Translations under genes and position numbers: made by a program | The notes under the pieces: generated by a model | Databases searched by the model: none | The model's input: only the letters and a program-made list of their open reading frames with translations | What the model was told of the DNA's origin: nothing | From: Euwallacea fornicatus | Taxonomy: Eukaryota > Arthropoda > Insecta > Coleoptera > Curculionidae | Length of the DNA: 64,000 nucleotides | Direction of reading: 5' to 3' | Assembly (NCBI RefSeq): GCF_040115645.1 | Contig: NC_089560.1 | Span: 1,922,001 to 1,986,000, forward strand | Shown here: in pieces, positions 37,301-50,604 of the stretch | Layout: each line of letters opens with the position of its first letter | Position numbering within the stretch: the stretch's first letter is position 1

Positions 37301-40300
37301 TCTAATTATTTGCCTTTTAGCTCATAAGGCACTGTAATTAGTAATTATACGCTGAGTACTAATTACAAATAGCTGTGTTGCTCATTAGAGACACGCACCG
37401 ATAAATCAATTATTCGGGCAGTTGTGGAGCTATAAAGTTAACCCATCAAGGGCTTAACTCCGGTATGTTTACTTTATAAAGGTATGATTGCATCGTTAGA
37501 TTAAATTTTATTTTGTCTATGAACATGACGCTGCTTGATTTAATATTAAATGGCACATGGCCAATATGCCGGATACGTTGCTAAATTGAAAAAAGGTCGT
37601 TATTTGCACGTTGCGAAGGACAGTTTTAATTTGTGAATTTTGAGTTTATTTGTTACGTATGAATTCCATTTTTCGATGTAAACTGAGAATGATGGTACTA
37701 AAAGTTTCATGGCAATTACCTGCAATAAGTAAAAATCACTCCCTCGACCGTCAGTTTCAGTCATAAAATTTTTCGTGTGTTTTTTCATGGTAAATGAACG
37801 GGCCTCAAATACGATATTTCGCAGTTCACTAAAATTTGAAAGACTTTTATGTAATGTGTACAATCATTTATCCGTCCACGAATCCCCCTCAATCTAAAAA
37901 AATGGAAAACAAGAACTGCTTTGGATATCTAAAATTTAGGCAAATTTGCTAAAATTGTGGAGGATTTTCTGAAAGACAAACCATTTCAGAAAAGTCAAAA
38001 ATATTACTTGGCAGAGGGTAACTTTTCCTTGTCTTAAATTTTGGAGAAAAGTTTATGTTTTTTTTTCCATATTTTGAAACAACCAGAGTAAATATTGAGA
38101 TAATTGTGAGAAGAACTATTGATTATTGAGGATTTTAGAATTATTAAAGTAGTTCTTGAACATAAATTGTCAGACAATTTTGAAACCTCGTGCAGGTAGC
38201 GGAGAAATGGTAAATTTCAGCATTTTGAGTGATATTCTTGAAAATAGAACTGAGCGACTCTAAAACTTTGAGACACATTAAGAACTTGAGTTAGAGAAAT
38301 TATTCTTGATATCTAGGCAATTTGAGAATTCCGGGTGTTGCCCTAAGAAATAAAAGTACAAACGAAAAATCTGAGATTAAGGTATACTATCACTTTACGA
38401 ATCGTCCTAGCTCTGGTGTTAATATACAGGGTGTCCATTTAATAGCCCTTGCGACTCCTATGAGTTTATTTGTGATTTCATGAAAAATCTATTCTGGGGA
38501 TGTATATGAAGCCTACGAAGGCAATTTTGAAATTAGTAAAAATCCTACAGGACGTTCCAAGGAAGCGGAGTGTCTAAAAGTTAAAATTTTTTAAGTGGGA
38601 CTGTCAAAATTCAGAACAAAAGTCATCAAAACCGTGGCATCGCGTGATTATCACTCAGTCACTTGTCCAGGAATGTAGGTTTTCCCCATAATAATTTATG
38701 ACTCCATTAACATTTAAAAACCTCCCATTTTAATGGAAAAACTCGAGAAAATTGAAGTTGAAAAGGTGATAATTAAAGTTTCTGTCATGAATAGCATATG
38801 TGCATTTTTGGCTAAATCAGCATTCGTGCCTATTAAGGTGATCTTACATCAGAATCCATCCCAAAATTATCAAAATTTAACTTAAGTGCGACGTTATTTT
38901 CTTTATAAGGCTCTGCAAATGTCTAAAATTTCTTTTAAAACGTCATAGCTTCGAGTGATCTTATCTCAGAGTAAAAAATTTAGGAGTTTAGGAACTAACA
39001 CAACATCCAGAGAGGGTTTTGTCACAAGAAAAAAGACAGAAGGTCCTATTAAAAAAAAAACTATACTTTATTATTCTCCGCTTCTTTGGGACACCCTGCG
39101 GGGCTATCACCAATTTCAAAATTTACCTTCATTAGCCTCATATGCATCTCCATTTTTTTCTAAAATCCTAAATAAACTCATAGGAGTCCGAGGGGCTGTT
39201 AGATGAACACTCTGTATGTATATCGATGTTTTGAAGATGGCCGTCTTTCTTGTACAGGCCAATGTGGCAATCTTGTATAACCGTTTTGTGAACAATAAAT
39301 TTCAAAAATGCTGAAAAGCGCATAGACTTGCAGGGCAGGTCTTGGCTAATTTAATGTTTTTGATAGTTTCTATCTTATTTGCATGCCCTCCCTGAATTAT
39401 GGCGAGAAAGCTCAATTTTTTGAAATTAATTTTTTAACTAGTGACGAGGAATTTGAAGGATTTACACCTACACAAAATCATTCTCAACGTGAACATCAAC
39501 ATTCCGCATAGAAATTTTCTAATAATATCCCTAGTCCTACATGTTGCAAGAGTCAGTTTATTGCATGCCTGTAATACAATTTTGTTGCATCACAAATCAT
39601 TACAGTCGAATGCAAACTAGGAATAACTCTACGTCCCCGCTGATTTACTGCCAGAGATAAATAATTAATTCTGACCAACCAAATGGGCAGATAAATGTGT
39701 TTATTTTGAGCCATGCTCCTGTTGGACAATTAGAGAAACCAGAATAAATCGCATGGATGAATAATATAAACGAAATGAACTTATCTTTGTAACTTCCGAG
39801 AAAAGTTCTGGGAAAACACGTCTCAAATGGAAGTGATTAAGTGAAAGTGGGCGGAAACAAGAATGAATTTCCATTTGTATTTGGCAAAATATGGCGGGAA
39901 ACTCAAGAGAATTGATACATAAAAATGAGAATTTATTTTCATATGCTGGGTGCGACTGTTGGGTTTATTCTAGATATTACAGTAATTTAATGAGCAATTT
40001 ATTTTCTAGGTCAACTTCCGGCCGTCTTCAAAACTCTACTTTAACCGGGAAATTAGAGACGATTTCCTGTCGCCCCCTATAAGGCCTAAGAGGATTTCTG
40101 AACATCATATCGAAGGTAAATTTTCCTAAATTGCTTCTAAATACAGGAATTTAATCAGCTGTGTACACGTGCGATTTCAGTTATCAACATCAAAAGTCTG
40201 ATTTAATATACATGTTAAGATCGTGGTTAGCATATCAAAGCATTCCCTAATAATTCCATTTCGAAGAAGTTAATGCTCAACTCTGAACTTTTTCTCATAC

Positions 40301-43300
40301 ATACTTAAGGAGTTTGAAGATTCGGTCCATTTACGGAAACTTTAAACTTTAATGGAATCTTAGATTATACTACGTTTTCGTTTTTATTTTTCTAGAATGT
40401 ATGCATATGGCATCAGAGGAGGGCGAGTTTTATTACAAGGGAAAGATACACTTGGAAGGAAAAGTATGCGGGATCTACTTTTTCGGGGAACCAGACCAAG
40501 TGATAGAAATAACTTTCAATTACCTCGACGTTTCTTGTGAGAATGGAGGCCTTGTTGTGGTAAGAGTTAAGAACGATCACCCTCGCGCTGATACCGTCAT
40601 ACCCCCGCACTGCGTCTTAGTCAACATGTCTTGGCAGGTTTGTTTAACGTATAGATTTAACGAACAGGATGGTATTAAAGGACAGGTAAGTTCACGTAAG
40701 TCAGCTCAAACAAATCTTTGAAGCTCTGAAGCGCCTTTCCAGGAGAGAACAACATCTTCAGATTTGTTTTCGATGGTGGGCGGCTCCTGGAAATTCTGAA
40801 GCTTATGTTCCTCGACAATACAATTCCTTGAAATCGTTTCCGAAGAAAAGCTCTTGTAATTTTTTCAATTTTGAGAGTATTGTTTAGGTTGATACAATCT
40901 CGCGAGGCGGGATTTCCTCAGTGTCAACTTCAAAGTATTCGGTGAAGTTCTGAAGCTTTTTCCAAAAACCCAGGATGGTAGCTACCGCTTTCACGATCCT
41001 TCGCTAGGACTCTAGTTGTCGTCATTTCAATGTTACAGTTTCTTTCATTTTCGGGATTCCTTCTATTGTCCATCGTCCTCATGCTTTTAACTTCGACATG
41101 CCAGAATTCATATTAGAGGCGTACACTCGTGGATTTAACTTTCCAGGAACTTTCTTTGAGTTCGAAAATTTTCGCTTTCCTGGGAATTCCAAATCGATGA
41201 TAGATTTAGTGTTCAATTTTTAAGCTATTGTCACCTAAGTGTTCTAGTATTTTTTATGTTCTCCCTTAATGAATCTTTCATTCTGTCTTCACCAACGTCA
41301 CACTAGACTATTTTGTTTTCCATTTCCAGAACTTCAAAATCCAACGATTCTAATTTCCGATTGATAGATTTTATCTCTATGTCTAGGTGTTGATATCAAC
41401 GTTTCCAAAGGTCCAACATTCTTTGCAATATCTTCCGGATGACCGTGCCGGTAAATGCAGCTCGACCAAGTTTAATAAAGCCATGGCCGTGAATATAAGA
41501 CTTCATTTTCCTAACTGGGGGGGTGGAACAGAAATATTTTCAATGAAATTTTTCATGAAAATCTAACACAACGTTCCTCTTGAAACTGAATGTCGATATC
41601 CAATTAAATCGCATTTCGTTGATATTTGCGGAAATCGCTATTGGATTTGTCTCTTATATCCAATACGATAGTTTACCTTGTCAAATGCAGGTTAGTTTAG
41701 ATTTGATTTACCTGAGAGAAGCGTAGTTCAAATGACACCACTTCCGTTACACTCGGTTTACTTTGCTTTTCAATTTGTTTTTTGAGGAATAGGGGGTAAT
41801 CTGCATATTTCCAATAAATGTCTCTTTCTATTCCAACAGGTTCGTCTCTTTGTGTGTGGGCAGGACACTGAAACTGCCATCGAATATTAAAAAGTTATAT
41901 GCGGGATATATAGAGAGCAATATTACAGAATAATCTTTAAATAATGAAATTTATATTATCATAGTAGACGGAATTCTTATTTCAATGAAAGACAAATATA
42001 GTGGAAGAATTCCAATTTTTATCTTGGGGAAAGTAGGAAACTTGAAAAGGAATTATCATTATTAGTTTTCATTGTGAACACGTTTACGAAAATACTGCAG
42101 TTCAGTTAATAAAAAGTCTCGCGTGTCTGTTTTTTTCACTTTGCGAGAGGGGCAAGATTTAAATAAAGGAAATAAAATGAAAAATATAACAAATATACAC
42201 TCGCCTTCGCATGAAATGCACCACCCGGAAATAATAATATTTAAGTCTTGTAATTTGGATAAAATAATGCTTCATAACAGAGTATCAAATGATCAGAGTT
42301 TCATTAAAAAAAAAACAACGCTTATTAATTAAAAAGTTCATAATGAGTGACATGGCCTCGTACAACAATGCAAGAATATGCCCTTCGCCGTATGCTTTGC
42401 AACAAATGATCATTATTCTCCTGGCGTATTTCAGCCCATGCTACTTGCGGGTGGTGTAGTTGGTCATCCAAATTGTCTGGAGGCCTCGATAAATTTTGAA
42501 GACAGAGACTCATAATTTCCCAAAGTAGTTCGATAGATGATAGATCCGGACACCGAGCAGGCCAAGGCATTGCATTACTGTGCGAGGTATTGTCACCGAT
42601 TATTAACTTTCTAATTTTTTTTTTGTTACTGAAACTCATTCGATACTCTATTATGAAACATTATTTTGCCAAAATTACAAGAATTTATTATTATTATTAT
42701 TATTATCGGTTAGTGCATTTTTGAACTGAGTATACAGGGTGTCCCATTTGAATCTGTGATGGAAGATTACTCAATAACAATACGTAGCATGAAAAAAGTT
42801 TCAAGTTAAAGTTGTCCGGTAAAGAAGGAGACATGTCATGAAGATGGTGACTTTTAGCAAAAACGTTGTTTTAAGGTAATTTCAAGGGCAAGTTTTTTTT
42901 TTCAAATGGCAACCCCGTATTTTTTTAAACGGTCTTTGTAGACCTTCAAAAAAGGAAGATCTTTTATTTGAACAATTTGTTTTTTAGACGTTTTGCTGCC
43001 GAGTTATCTTTGATTTTTGTCCAAATTTTGAGATTGTAGAAATTATTGCATTCTTGATTTTAAAATAATTTTGCAATGCATATTATGTTTAAAACTCATA
43101 ACAATCCGTTTATCTAATACAAAAAAAATTAATGGAAATTTTTTTTTTTTTAATTTTCTCTTGTTTGAGTCTATCTTATAATAAAGTCTACAATCAATCT
43201 AATTGTTCTGTAAGAAATTACTTAAAAATTATTATTATCATTTCAAAATTCAATAATTGAAATGGATCGCTGCACTTCAGATGAGAATATAGAAACGGTT

Positions 43301-44370
43301 TACATTTATGGTCAGGCTAGAAGAAATGTTTGTCGAGCAGTAGAAGTTTATGCTGAAAAATTTCGAGATGAAAGAGTTCTCTGTTGGATGACTTTCAACA
43401 TTGCTATTGACAATGTCAAAGAAACGAAAACGTTGAAAACATAAAAATGCAATCGCTCCCGAAGTGCAACACATGAAGGCAATCAAATAGCAGGTCTTGC
43501 AGCTGTTGCCTTCGATCCCCACGTAAGTAGTCGTCAAATTGCTGCCGACTCAGGAATATAAAAGACAAGTGTCCAAAGAATTTTAAATGTAAATTAATAT
43601 CATCCTTAACACATTTCTTTACATCAGAAACTTCATGGAAGTGATTTTGAAAATCGTGTCAATTTTTGTAATCAAGAAAAGCAGCAGTTAAATCAAAATA
43701 CAAATTTCTTTTCCACCGTTTTGTTTTCGGACGAATCCACATTCACAAACCATGGTGTAGTGAATCGTCATAATCTGCATTTTTGAAGTGCTGTAAACTC
43801 ATACTGGCTAAGAGAAGTTGAACATCAAAGACCATGGTCGGTGAATGTATGGTGCGATATTATTGGGGAATAGTTAATTGAACTTTTCTTCATTAAAGGA
43901 AACTTGTATGGAGAAACGAACTTCAATTTCTTGCGTAATAATCTTCCAGAATTGTTAGGAAACGATCTGCTTGCAATTAGACGAGTGTTATGGTACCAGC
44001 ATGACAGCTGTCCAGCTCATGTTTCTAGAATGTCTCGTGAGGTTCTGAATGAAATGTTTTCAAATCGATGGACTGGAGGGGGCGGTCTAGTGAACTGGCC
44101 TCCTAGGTCGCCTGATCTGACTTCACCAGATTTTTTCCTCTGGGGTTTTCAAAAGGAGAAAGTTTACGTTGAAGTACCAACAACTGCAAATGGCATGAAC
44201 AGGAGAATTGAAACAGCGTGTCAATCGACATACGGGGTGATGTTACGGAGAGTAAACAATTCTTCTCGAACAAGAGTTAAGACGAATTTAGAGCAGGAAG
44301 GACATTCTTTTGAACATTTGTTTCCATAAGTTTGTCAAATCAAGATTTTAAATGAATTTGCCAAATTAAA

Positions 44371-44424
<54 letters not shown>

Positions 44425-47400
44425 TTTTAATTGAAATATATTTTTTTGATTGTATAGAAGGATTTTTATGAGTTTTAAACAAAATATGCAGGGGAAAACT
44501 TTTCTAGAAAAAAAAATGTAATAATTTCGACAATCTCCAAAACTGGACAAAAATCACGGATAACTCCGCAGCAAAATGTCTAATAAAAACATTGTTCAAA
44601 TAAAAGATATTCCCTTTTTCAAGGTCTAAAAAGATCGGTAAAAAAAATACGGGGTTGCCGTTTGGAAAAAAACTTGCCCTTAAAATGATCTTGAAATGAC
44701 GTATTGGCTAAAAGTCACTATCTTTATGGCATGCCCCCCTCTTTACTGGGGAACTTCAATTTGCAATTTTTTTTCATACAACGTACCATTTTTGAGTAAT
44801 CTTCAATCACAGCTTTAAATGGGACACCCTATGTAATCTCAAGTAATTTGATCATTAAATGAACAAAAGAAACGAGGACGAGATTTTATTTTAAAATCGC
44901 AGGAAATTTTTCCACAATTCTCTGTGACCTTTTCTTCCTGCTCTATTTATATTTCTGGTATATCTATTTTTTCAAATTTTTGTCCAGTATTTTATCATAA
45001 TTTTCTATGTTTTTAAATTTTTAGCGAAGGAGTAAATTCCTAGTGAATGTTAAATTGAGTAAAATTTGATTTAGTATTATTGAGACGCCTACAGAAAAGT
45101 TTCCTCGGGAGTGACTTAATCGCAAAAAATAATGTTTTTGAGAATAAAACAGGAAACTGCTTTTCCAAATTTTTCATAGAGCTTCCACGAAATCTCAAGG
45201 CATCCCACGCATAGTATCAGTGTGTTAGACCTTCAGCAAAATCGTTTGTTTCAGTAGTTAACGAACAAAGCAATTTACTCTTTAATTTTCCCGGATTTTA
45301 GGTAGTTGACGGTTGGGAACTGAATGGCGAAATTTTCCCGAATCCAGACGACCATCCCAGAGCTTTAAAATCACGATTCAACGAATTTTGTGGCAAGAAG
45401 AAAATAAAAGAAACTTTTGTAAGTTCGCAAAACGTTGCCCTAATCCAGCACCGAATGCCCTTCAGAGGCGCTAGTTTCAGTTTCAACGTGAAAATAGTGA
45501 GAAACCCCACACGTAAGTACGAAACACTAATTAGGGCTTTATAATCTTCCACTCCTCTAATTTCGGGCATAATAGCAACGACTTCTTAAGATTTCATCAG
45601 CTAGAGTGAATCCTTTCAGATGAAATTAAGCTCAATTACGTTTAAGTACTCATTTAAGGGCTAATTAAAACTCATTTCTATTTAGTGACGAGTAAATTTC
45701 GGCCCTTTTAGAAGGCCTATATACACCGGGATTGCCACTCGAAGGACATCGATGTCAGAAGGATAACCATAAACTTTCTTCTTTATAGCTTGCAATGTTC
45801 TGGTGCAACTTGATGAGACTTATACCCTCCGGAACTACGACAGAAGGTCAAATTGCAGCTTAAGTTCTTTGTTTCCGGCTTCGGTAAGGGTTTTAGCCCT
45901 TAATGTTGGCATTACACCTACGAGAGAACGAGGGATCGAATTTGAAACTGGCACTTTCCACAAGGTTCGAACTGAGGTAGTGCATGCTTAATTCTATAAC
46001 ACATCATCTGAGATTTTTTAGTAGTCATAGAGAAAAATATGTCCCATTCCTCTCCATATATGCAAGAGTAGATTTAAATGTTAGAGGGTTCTGTTAATTT
46101 ATCTGCGTCGTCTTATGTATATGTATAATACATAAACGAAAAGTATGCGTCAACCGAAGCAATTTTCCATCTGTTTTCCCTGCAAGAGTAAACTTTCATA
46201 AATTTTCATTCACAAAGGAAACGTTTGAGGGTTTCTTGCTGCTTAACAGATTTCAGCTGAGGTTTGTAATGGATAAATCTTGCTAAAAGAAGAGCACTTT
46301 GAAATTAATTCCCGTTCTAATGAATGTTTGAACGGGTTTGTCGAATGACTTTTAGAACGGAGCTTTAAATTTTTAATAAGCTTTTAAATATTTGACCCAT
46401 CGGAGTAAATGTAGCTGAGCTTTCAGTAATGAAATAGTTCGTGCACCTCTTCATAATGTATGTAGATATATTGGAAATGATTAAGTGGTAAAAGCGGAAC
46501 TCAAGAACATTTCATATATTTATATTATGAAAAGTTGTGCGGTGTATCCGAAATATTTCAGTTGAAATGGCGGACCCTGTCTTTCAGGAAGTAAATTGGG
46601 AGAAATAGATACGGGGTGTCCAGAAAATTCATGTCAAAAATGGTATCATGAGATTATTTGTGTCAATACATTGAGATTTAGTTGAAAAATCATTCGAAAA
46701 AAGCTCCTCGTTTAGATGTTATCAACGATGAAAGTTCTTCAAAAAAACATGTTTCTTGCTACATTTGGAGAATGCTTCAATGGATATCACTGAAACCCAT
46801 TGTGCATTTATTAATTAGCACAGAATTTCATGTATCATTCGTGTTTATTCGGAATGTGCCAGTGGTAACTTCTTAGTCATCTTCACTGGGTAGCTGCATT
46901 GTATTGATTATATTCCTAAAATATGTTCGCCATTTCTTCAATTTTCTTATCTCTTGGAGCTATCTCGTAGAGTTAACGTTTCACGCCGAAATAAAAAATC
47001 ATTTCTCATACAATACACAAATTTGTCATCACATCGATAATTATCGATATTTGTCGATATGAACGCTGTTGTCACTTAGGGAAAATTTCATAAAGATTTA
47101 TCAAAATTTGTTTAAAGGTTCTATTGAAATCAATAATGGCATTCTCCGATGGAAGAAATAACCGATATGGTTAAAGTTATGGGTTTATCCCACATGGTTG
47201 TATAGGTTTTCCATAGGGATCTAACCACTCACGCAAATGTTTGGTCATCGCGTTTCCGATGAGTCAGGAATCGCGTCGCACAAATCGTAACACAAGATGT
47301 CAGATTATTATGACAAAATCTCATAATTTTAACTATATCGGTCATTCTTCACTAAAGAACGCCATTATTGATCTCAAAAGGAACAACTTTTAAAAAATTT

Positions 47401-50400
47401 TACACATTTTTACATTTTCCGTAAGTACCATCAGCTTTCACAATGAAAAATATCGACAATTATCAATGTGATGGCAATTTGGTGTATTGTAGGAGAAAAG
47501 AAAAACAATTTTTTTGTCGTGGAATGTTAATCGTTCTAGAGGTTTCTAAGAGGTGGAAAAATTGGAGAAAGGCTTAATGCATCACCAGAAAAAAAACAAC
47601 ACCACGCAGCTATCCAGTAAAAACTTATGGTGTTTTTTTTACGAAGATGACCAAGAACCTACCACTTGCACATGAACCTACCTCCTGCTAATGAAGAAAT
47701 ACACAATGAGTCTCACTGAAATCAGTTATAGCAAAAAAACATTTTTTTCAATAACTATGACTTCCAAGAGCGTCTAATCGAGACACTTTTTTCAAATTAT
47801 TTTTTAACCAAAATTCTAATGTATTGACTCAAATAATCCAATGATACTATTTTTGACATACATTTTCGAGACACCTTGCGTACCATATACTGGTTAATGA
47901 ACCATTGGACCGATGATTCCTGTAGTGATATCATTTTTTCCCATACCAGAAACGCTTTCAAAACTATAGATTTAACTATGAAATTTACCAATTTTCACGG
48001 GTATATCTGAATTTAAATTTAAATTGAGGCTGCTCAGTTGTCAAGAATTTTATGAATGAGCTCGAAAACGAGGTGAGGGAATCTATCAGAACTCGCCTAA
48101 TTCTTCTCATATCGAGAATTTCCTGAAGACCGTGCATATTGCCTCGGATATATCTTCAACTATGCATCTACCTATGTATGAACTAGGAATGATTATAATT
48201 CAGGTTCTGCAGATGTCAGGAACGCCATGATTCACCACTGATATTGAAAATAATACCAAGAGCCCTAACATATTTATTAATTTTAAATAGCTGTTGGACA
48301 TTTAGGTATGGATTAAGCCCTTATGTATTTCTAATTGTATACAGGTGTCATCAGTTTAAAAGAGAATATAGGGATTGTGCAAGTGGGAAAAGGATCGCAT
48401 AAGATTAAATATGCCTCCGACAAAGACCAACAAAGTGGGCGGAGTTTCCACTTCGACATTTAAATGAGTATCGATTTCGCTACCTTCCGAAATCTAAATT
48501 TTTAAAACATCAGATGTTACACACAATAAATTATGCACGTCTTTAGTCAGCAGATATCTCGATCGAATGATTCACCAACCTTAAGTTGTAGGAATCGTAC
48601 AGCCAGCAACCTTAGTTATCAGCTCCTATGTTTTCATTCCAGCCAGAACTGAAGAATAAATAATTTACATTAAATCCAATAATTCCATATTTGTAAATTA
48701 ATTAAACATTATGCAATTAATATATATTAATAAGATCAATTGTTTCCGACAATTATTGAAAGTATGAATTAATCCTAAAAATATAAAGAACAATAGTAAC
48801 CAATCATCAACTATAACTACTCGGTATTTTATACTTCTAATTATTATATAGTACAGAGCAAAAAACAGTAATGTAAATAAATTTAAAAAAGAAAATAAAT
48901 GAATTCATCATTGGAACTTACATTAGCGCCGATTCTGAAACGGTGAGAGATCTAGGAACACTGGACTGACTCCGCCCACTTCAGTCGCTAGTCCCTCAAC
49001 CCATTTCGTTAGTTTTTATCAGAGACATATTAGACCTTATGCGGTCCTTCTCTCACCTGTACTTACCCCTACATTTCTGCTGGAACTACTAGTGTCTGTA
49101 TAAGTTACTCATAAAAATAGTCAAAATGACTAATTTCTTCTTTTTTTAAAGGCTGTATTTTGGAAACTGATTTTCATCAACAAAAAACAATTTTAAAAGT
49201 CCACTTAATGTAGTATTAACAACCATCAATCAGACAAATTTTAAATGGGCTCTTGAGTATTGTCGTATTTTTTAATGTTTTCAAAATTGGAAAATTATTA
49301 TTATTTTTAGAATTCTATTCCGGTTTTGACACCTTGGGGCTAAAGGTTTTGCAAGCAAAATTGACTACTTTCACTATTTTAAACATTTGTTGAAGATTTT
49401 TACGCATTTAAAGATCATTTGCTGCCATCGGCAAAGGTTCACTTAACATGGATATGACATTCTTAATGCACATTTGCTCTCATAAGAAAGATTTTCCTAC
49501 ATGTTGGTTTCCCTGCATGCAAATGCCTCTAAAATGGGGGCCATTATCGTCAATTTGAAGAAGTTTACGCTAATTTTGGGGAGCTTTGTGCTCATCAAAG
49601 AAACTTTTATCTTACTATGAATATTTCCTCGCATACGCAATGGATGGAATATTTTCTGGAAACGAACTTTTCCTTGTTTTGAGAACTCCAGGGACGACGT
49701 TTTGTAGGAAAATTCTCTTTTTAAGGGGAGATGCTTCTCCCAAATTGTTTTTAAAGAAAATTCCCTGAAGGAGTACTTCGGAAGCACTAAAAACCAGTTT
49801 CCAACTAACAAACTTCAATTTTTTTTTCTCTTCATGTGCAACAATCGTGTGGTTAGAACTTGCAAAGCACCTTGTTTTATTGCTAGACTGTGTAGAGCAA
49901 CAATCTGTTCGTTTGTAAGATTGTTATTAAGGGCTTTCGCTCCTCAAGTAATGGTTGTAAATTTACTTTAGTGCCAAAAGCGCGGACTGGGGGATTACGT
50001 TCAAATAGGAGGCTCGTTTGGACTGGACAGTAGCAACATGAAAGTGGCAGATTCCCTTTGTGGTCTAAACTCCAAATCAGGTAATTAATTTCTACCATTT
50101 ACGACAAACCGCATTGCCAAAACGCAACTTCCCTAAACTGCCACAAAAGCGAGCGATTTCTAGCTCACCTATGATAAATTTAAATTCCTTTTAAAATTGA
50201 ATTTGTAAAGAAATTCAGTGGGCATGAAGGATTTTACCAAGGAAAGAAGACTCTCGGCCATATAATTCTCAGTATTTTATTTATTTATCAGGCAAATATT
50301 CCGAGTATATCGCATGTGACACCACGACAGTACGCCTAGTATCCAGTGGGGCCTTCGACAATTCTGTTACAGTATCCTTTTCAAAGCTGACAAAAAACGA

Positions 50401-50458
50401 CATTACCAACTATATGAGTGTCGCCTGCCTTCCTGATGAAGTAACTCTGGAGATGTAA
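34367..50458 (+). CDS. CRHBP: Corticotropin-releasing factor-binding protein
   Basis: Seven exons: 34367-34492, 40010-40115, 40396-40559, 45302-45512, 45789-45964, 49972-50080, 50292-50458; 352 residues, frames closing. A secreted glycoprotein that binds CRF-family peptides; in insects the likely ligand is the CRF-like diuretic hormone (DH44), which is inferred. Order: signal peptide (MTSAVVLSFQTFFSASVFALVAVSG), a low-complexity basic linker, then two CUB-like halves with family marks ECMHMASEEGEFYY, EPDQVIEITFNYLDVSCENGG, DGWELNGEIFPNPDDHP, SSQNVALIQ, PCNV, ALNVG, GDYVQIGGSFGLD and CDTTTVRLVSSGAFDNSVT. Cysteines fall where the family has them. The introns span 5.5, 0.3, 4.7, 0.3, 4.0 and 0.2 kb and host several transposons. 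The stop at 50456 overlaps a strong donor-like GTAAGT, so a longer splice form is possible. Confidence 0.93.
36990..37420. promoter_or_regulatory. Cluster of homeodomain-type TAAT cores in CRHBP intron 1
   Basis: Within about 430 bp there are at least eight extended TAATTA/ATTA cores, such as GCTAATTAATTC, GGTAATTAGTTT, TCTAATTATTTG, TGTAATTAGTAATTATAC and ACTAATTACAAA. The stretch has no transposon ends and more mixed composition than its flanks. A neuronal enhancer is a possibility; AT-richness could produce some of these by chance. Confidence 0.35.
38426..39214. mobile_element. Transposon-derived element with inverted ends in CRHBP intron 1
   Basis: TA-flanked. The left end is CAGGGTGTCCATTTAATAGC and the right end, reversed, is CAGAGTGTTCATCTAACAGC. 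Both continue with CGACTCCTATGAGTTTATTT or a near match. 789 bp, no transposase. Confidence 0.85.
42330..42610 (-). pseudogene. Tc1-like transposase C-terminal fragment
   Basis: The minus strand keeps NAMPWPARCPDLSSIELLWEIM, the third-acidic-residue block of Tc1 transposases, and the usual tail with a RRRAYSCIVVRGHVTHY ending. Nothing upstream of that block survives. It lies 100 bp from the mariner element at 42735, in CRHBP intron 3. Confidence 0.8.
42680..42707. repeat. (ATT)n microsatellite
   Basis: About nine ATT units just before the left end of the mariner-like element. Confidence 0.85.
43262..44329 (+). pseudogene. Mariner-like transposase of the long-repeat element (broken)
   Basis: The frame starts with a family-type N-terminus near 43262 (IYGQARRNVCRAVEVYAEKF). 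It continues with stops and shifts through SSRQIAADSGI, LFSDESTFTNHGVVN (first Asp), NVWCDIIGE, YQHDSCPAHVSRM (second Asp) and NWPPRSPDLTSPDFFLWGFQ (third Asp), ending at TAA 44327-44329. The last 141 codons are intact. At least three stops or frameshifts lie upstream, so it is inactive. Confidence 0.87.
44371..44416. repeat. (AT)n microsatellite
   Basis: About 20 AT units followed by a T run, inside the right arm of the mariner-like element. The minus-strand open frame across it is repeat-derived. Confidence 0.9.
46610..47882. mobile_element. Near-complete foldback element in CRHBP intron 5
   Basis: The left arm starts TACGGGGTGTCCAGAAAATT and the reversed right arm TACGCAAGGTGTCTCGAAAAT. 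They run in parallel for about 590 bp, for example GTCAATACATT, CTGAAACCCATTGTGCAT / CAGTGAGACTCATTGTGTAT, GATAATTATCGATA / GATAATTGTCGATA and ATCAATAATGGC in both. Only about 100 bp of loop remains. No coding capacity. Confidence 0.85.
48340..49100. mobile_element. Foldback element of the 213-bp-repeat family, short member
   Basis: The left arm (TACAGGTGTCATCAGTTTAA..., then GCCTCCGACAAAGACCA and GTGGGCGGAG) recurs inverted at the right end near 48950-49100. An inverted single unit of the GGTGAGAGATCT motif is present. The same arms appear at 52010-52866. It lies in CRHBP intron 5. Confidence 0.75.
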
Positions 50459-50604
50459 GTAAATCTATAAAGAAAGTCGTTATAGGAAGTGGTCGATTGC
50501 GCTACATCGCTGGCCAAATTATGAAGAAGTGCTAAAGAGAAATTTTGCACATATTCTCAAAAATTTGATTTTTCGAAGTTCAATCCAGTTTAGTGTTTTC
50601 TAGA

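Larger units (their letters stand above)
42735..44833 (+). mobile_element. Mariner-like transposon with about 300-bp terminal inverted repeats
   Basis: The left end CAGGGTGTCCCATTTGAATC pairs with the reversed right end CATAGGGTGTCCCATTTAAAGC. Pairing continues for roughly 300 bp (GGCAACCCCGTATTTTTTT, AAGATCTTTTATTTGAACAA and TTTTTGTCCA all recur inverted). TA on both sides. Unusually long repeats for a mariner relative. It lies in CRHBP intron 3. Confidence 0.88.

Noticed and set aside
44335..44550. Minus-strand open frame with an Ile-Tyr run
   Set aside because: It is the translation of the (AT)n microsatellite.
49497..49818. Three overlapping frames on both strands in CRHBP intron 5
   Set aside because: No motif, and the next true exon (49972) is in phase with exon 5 without them.
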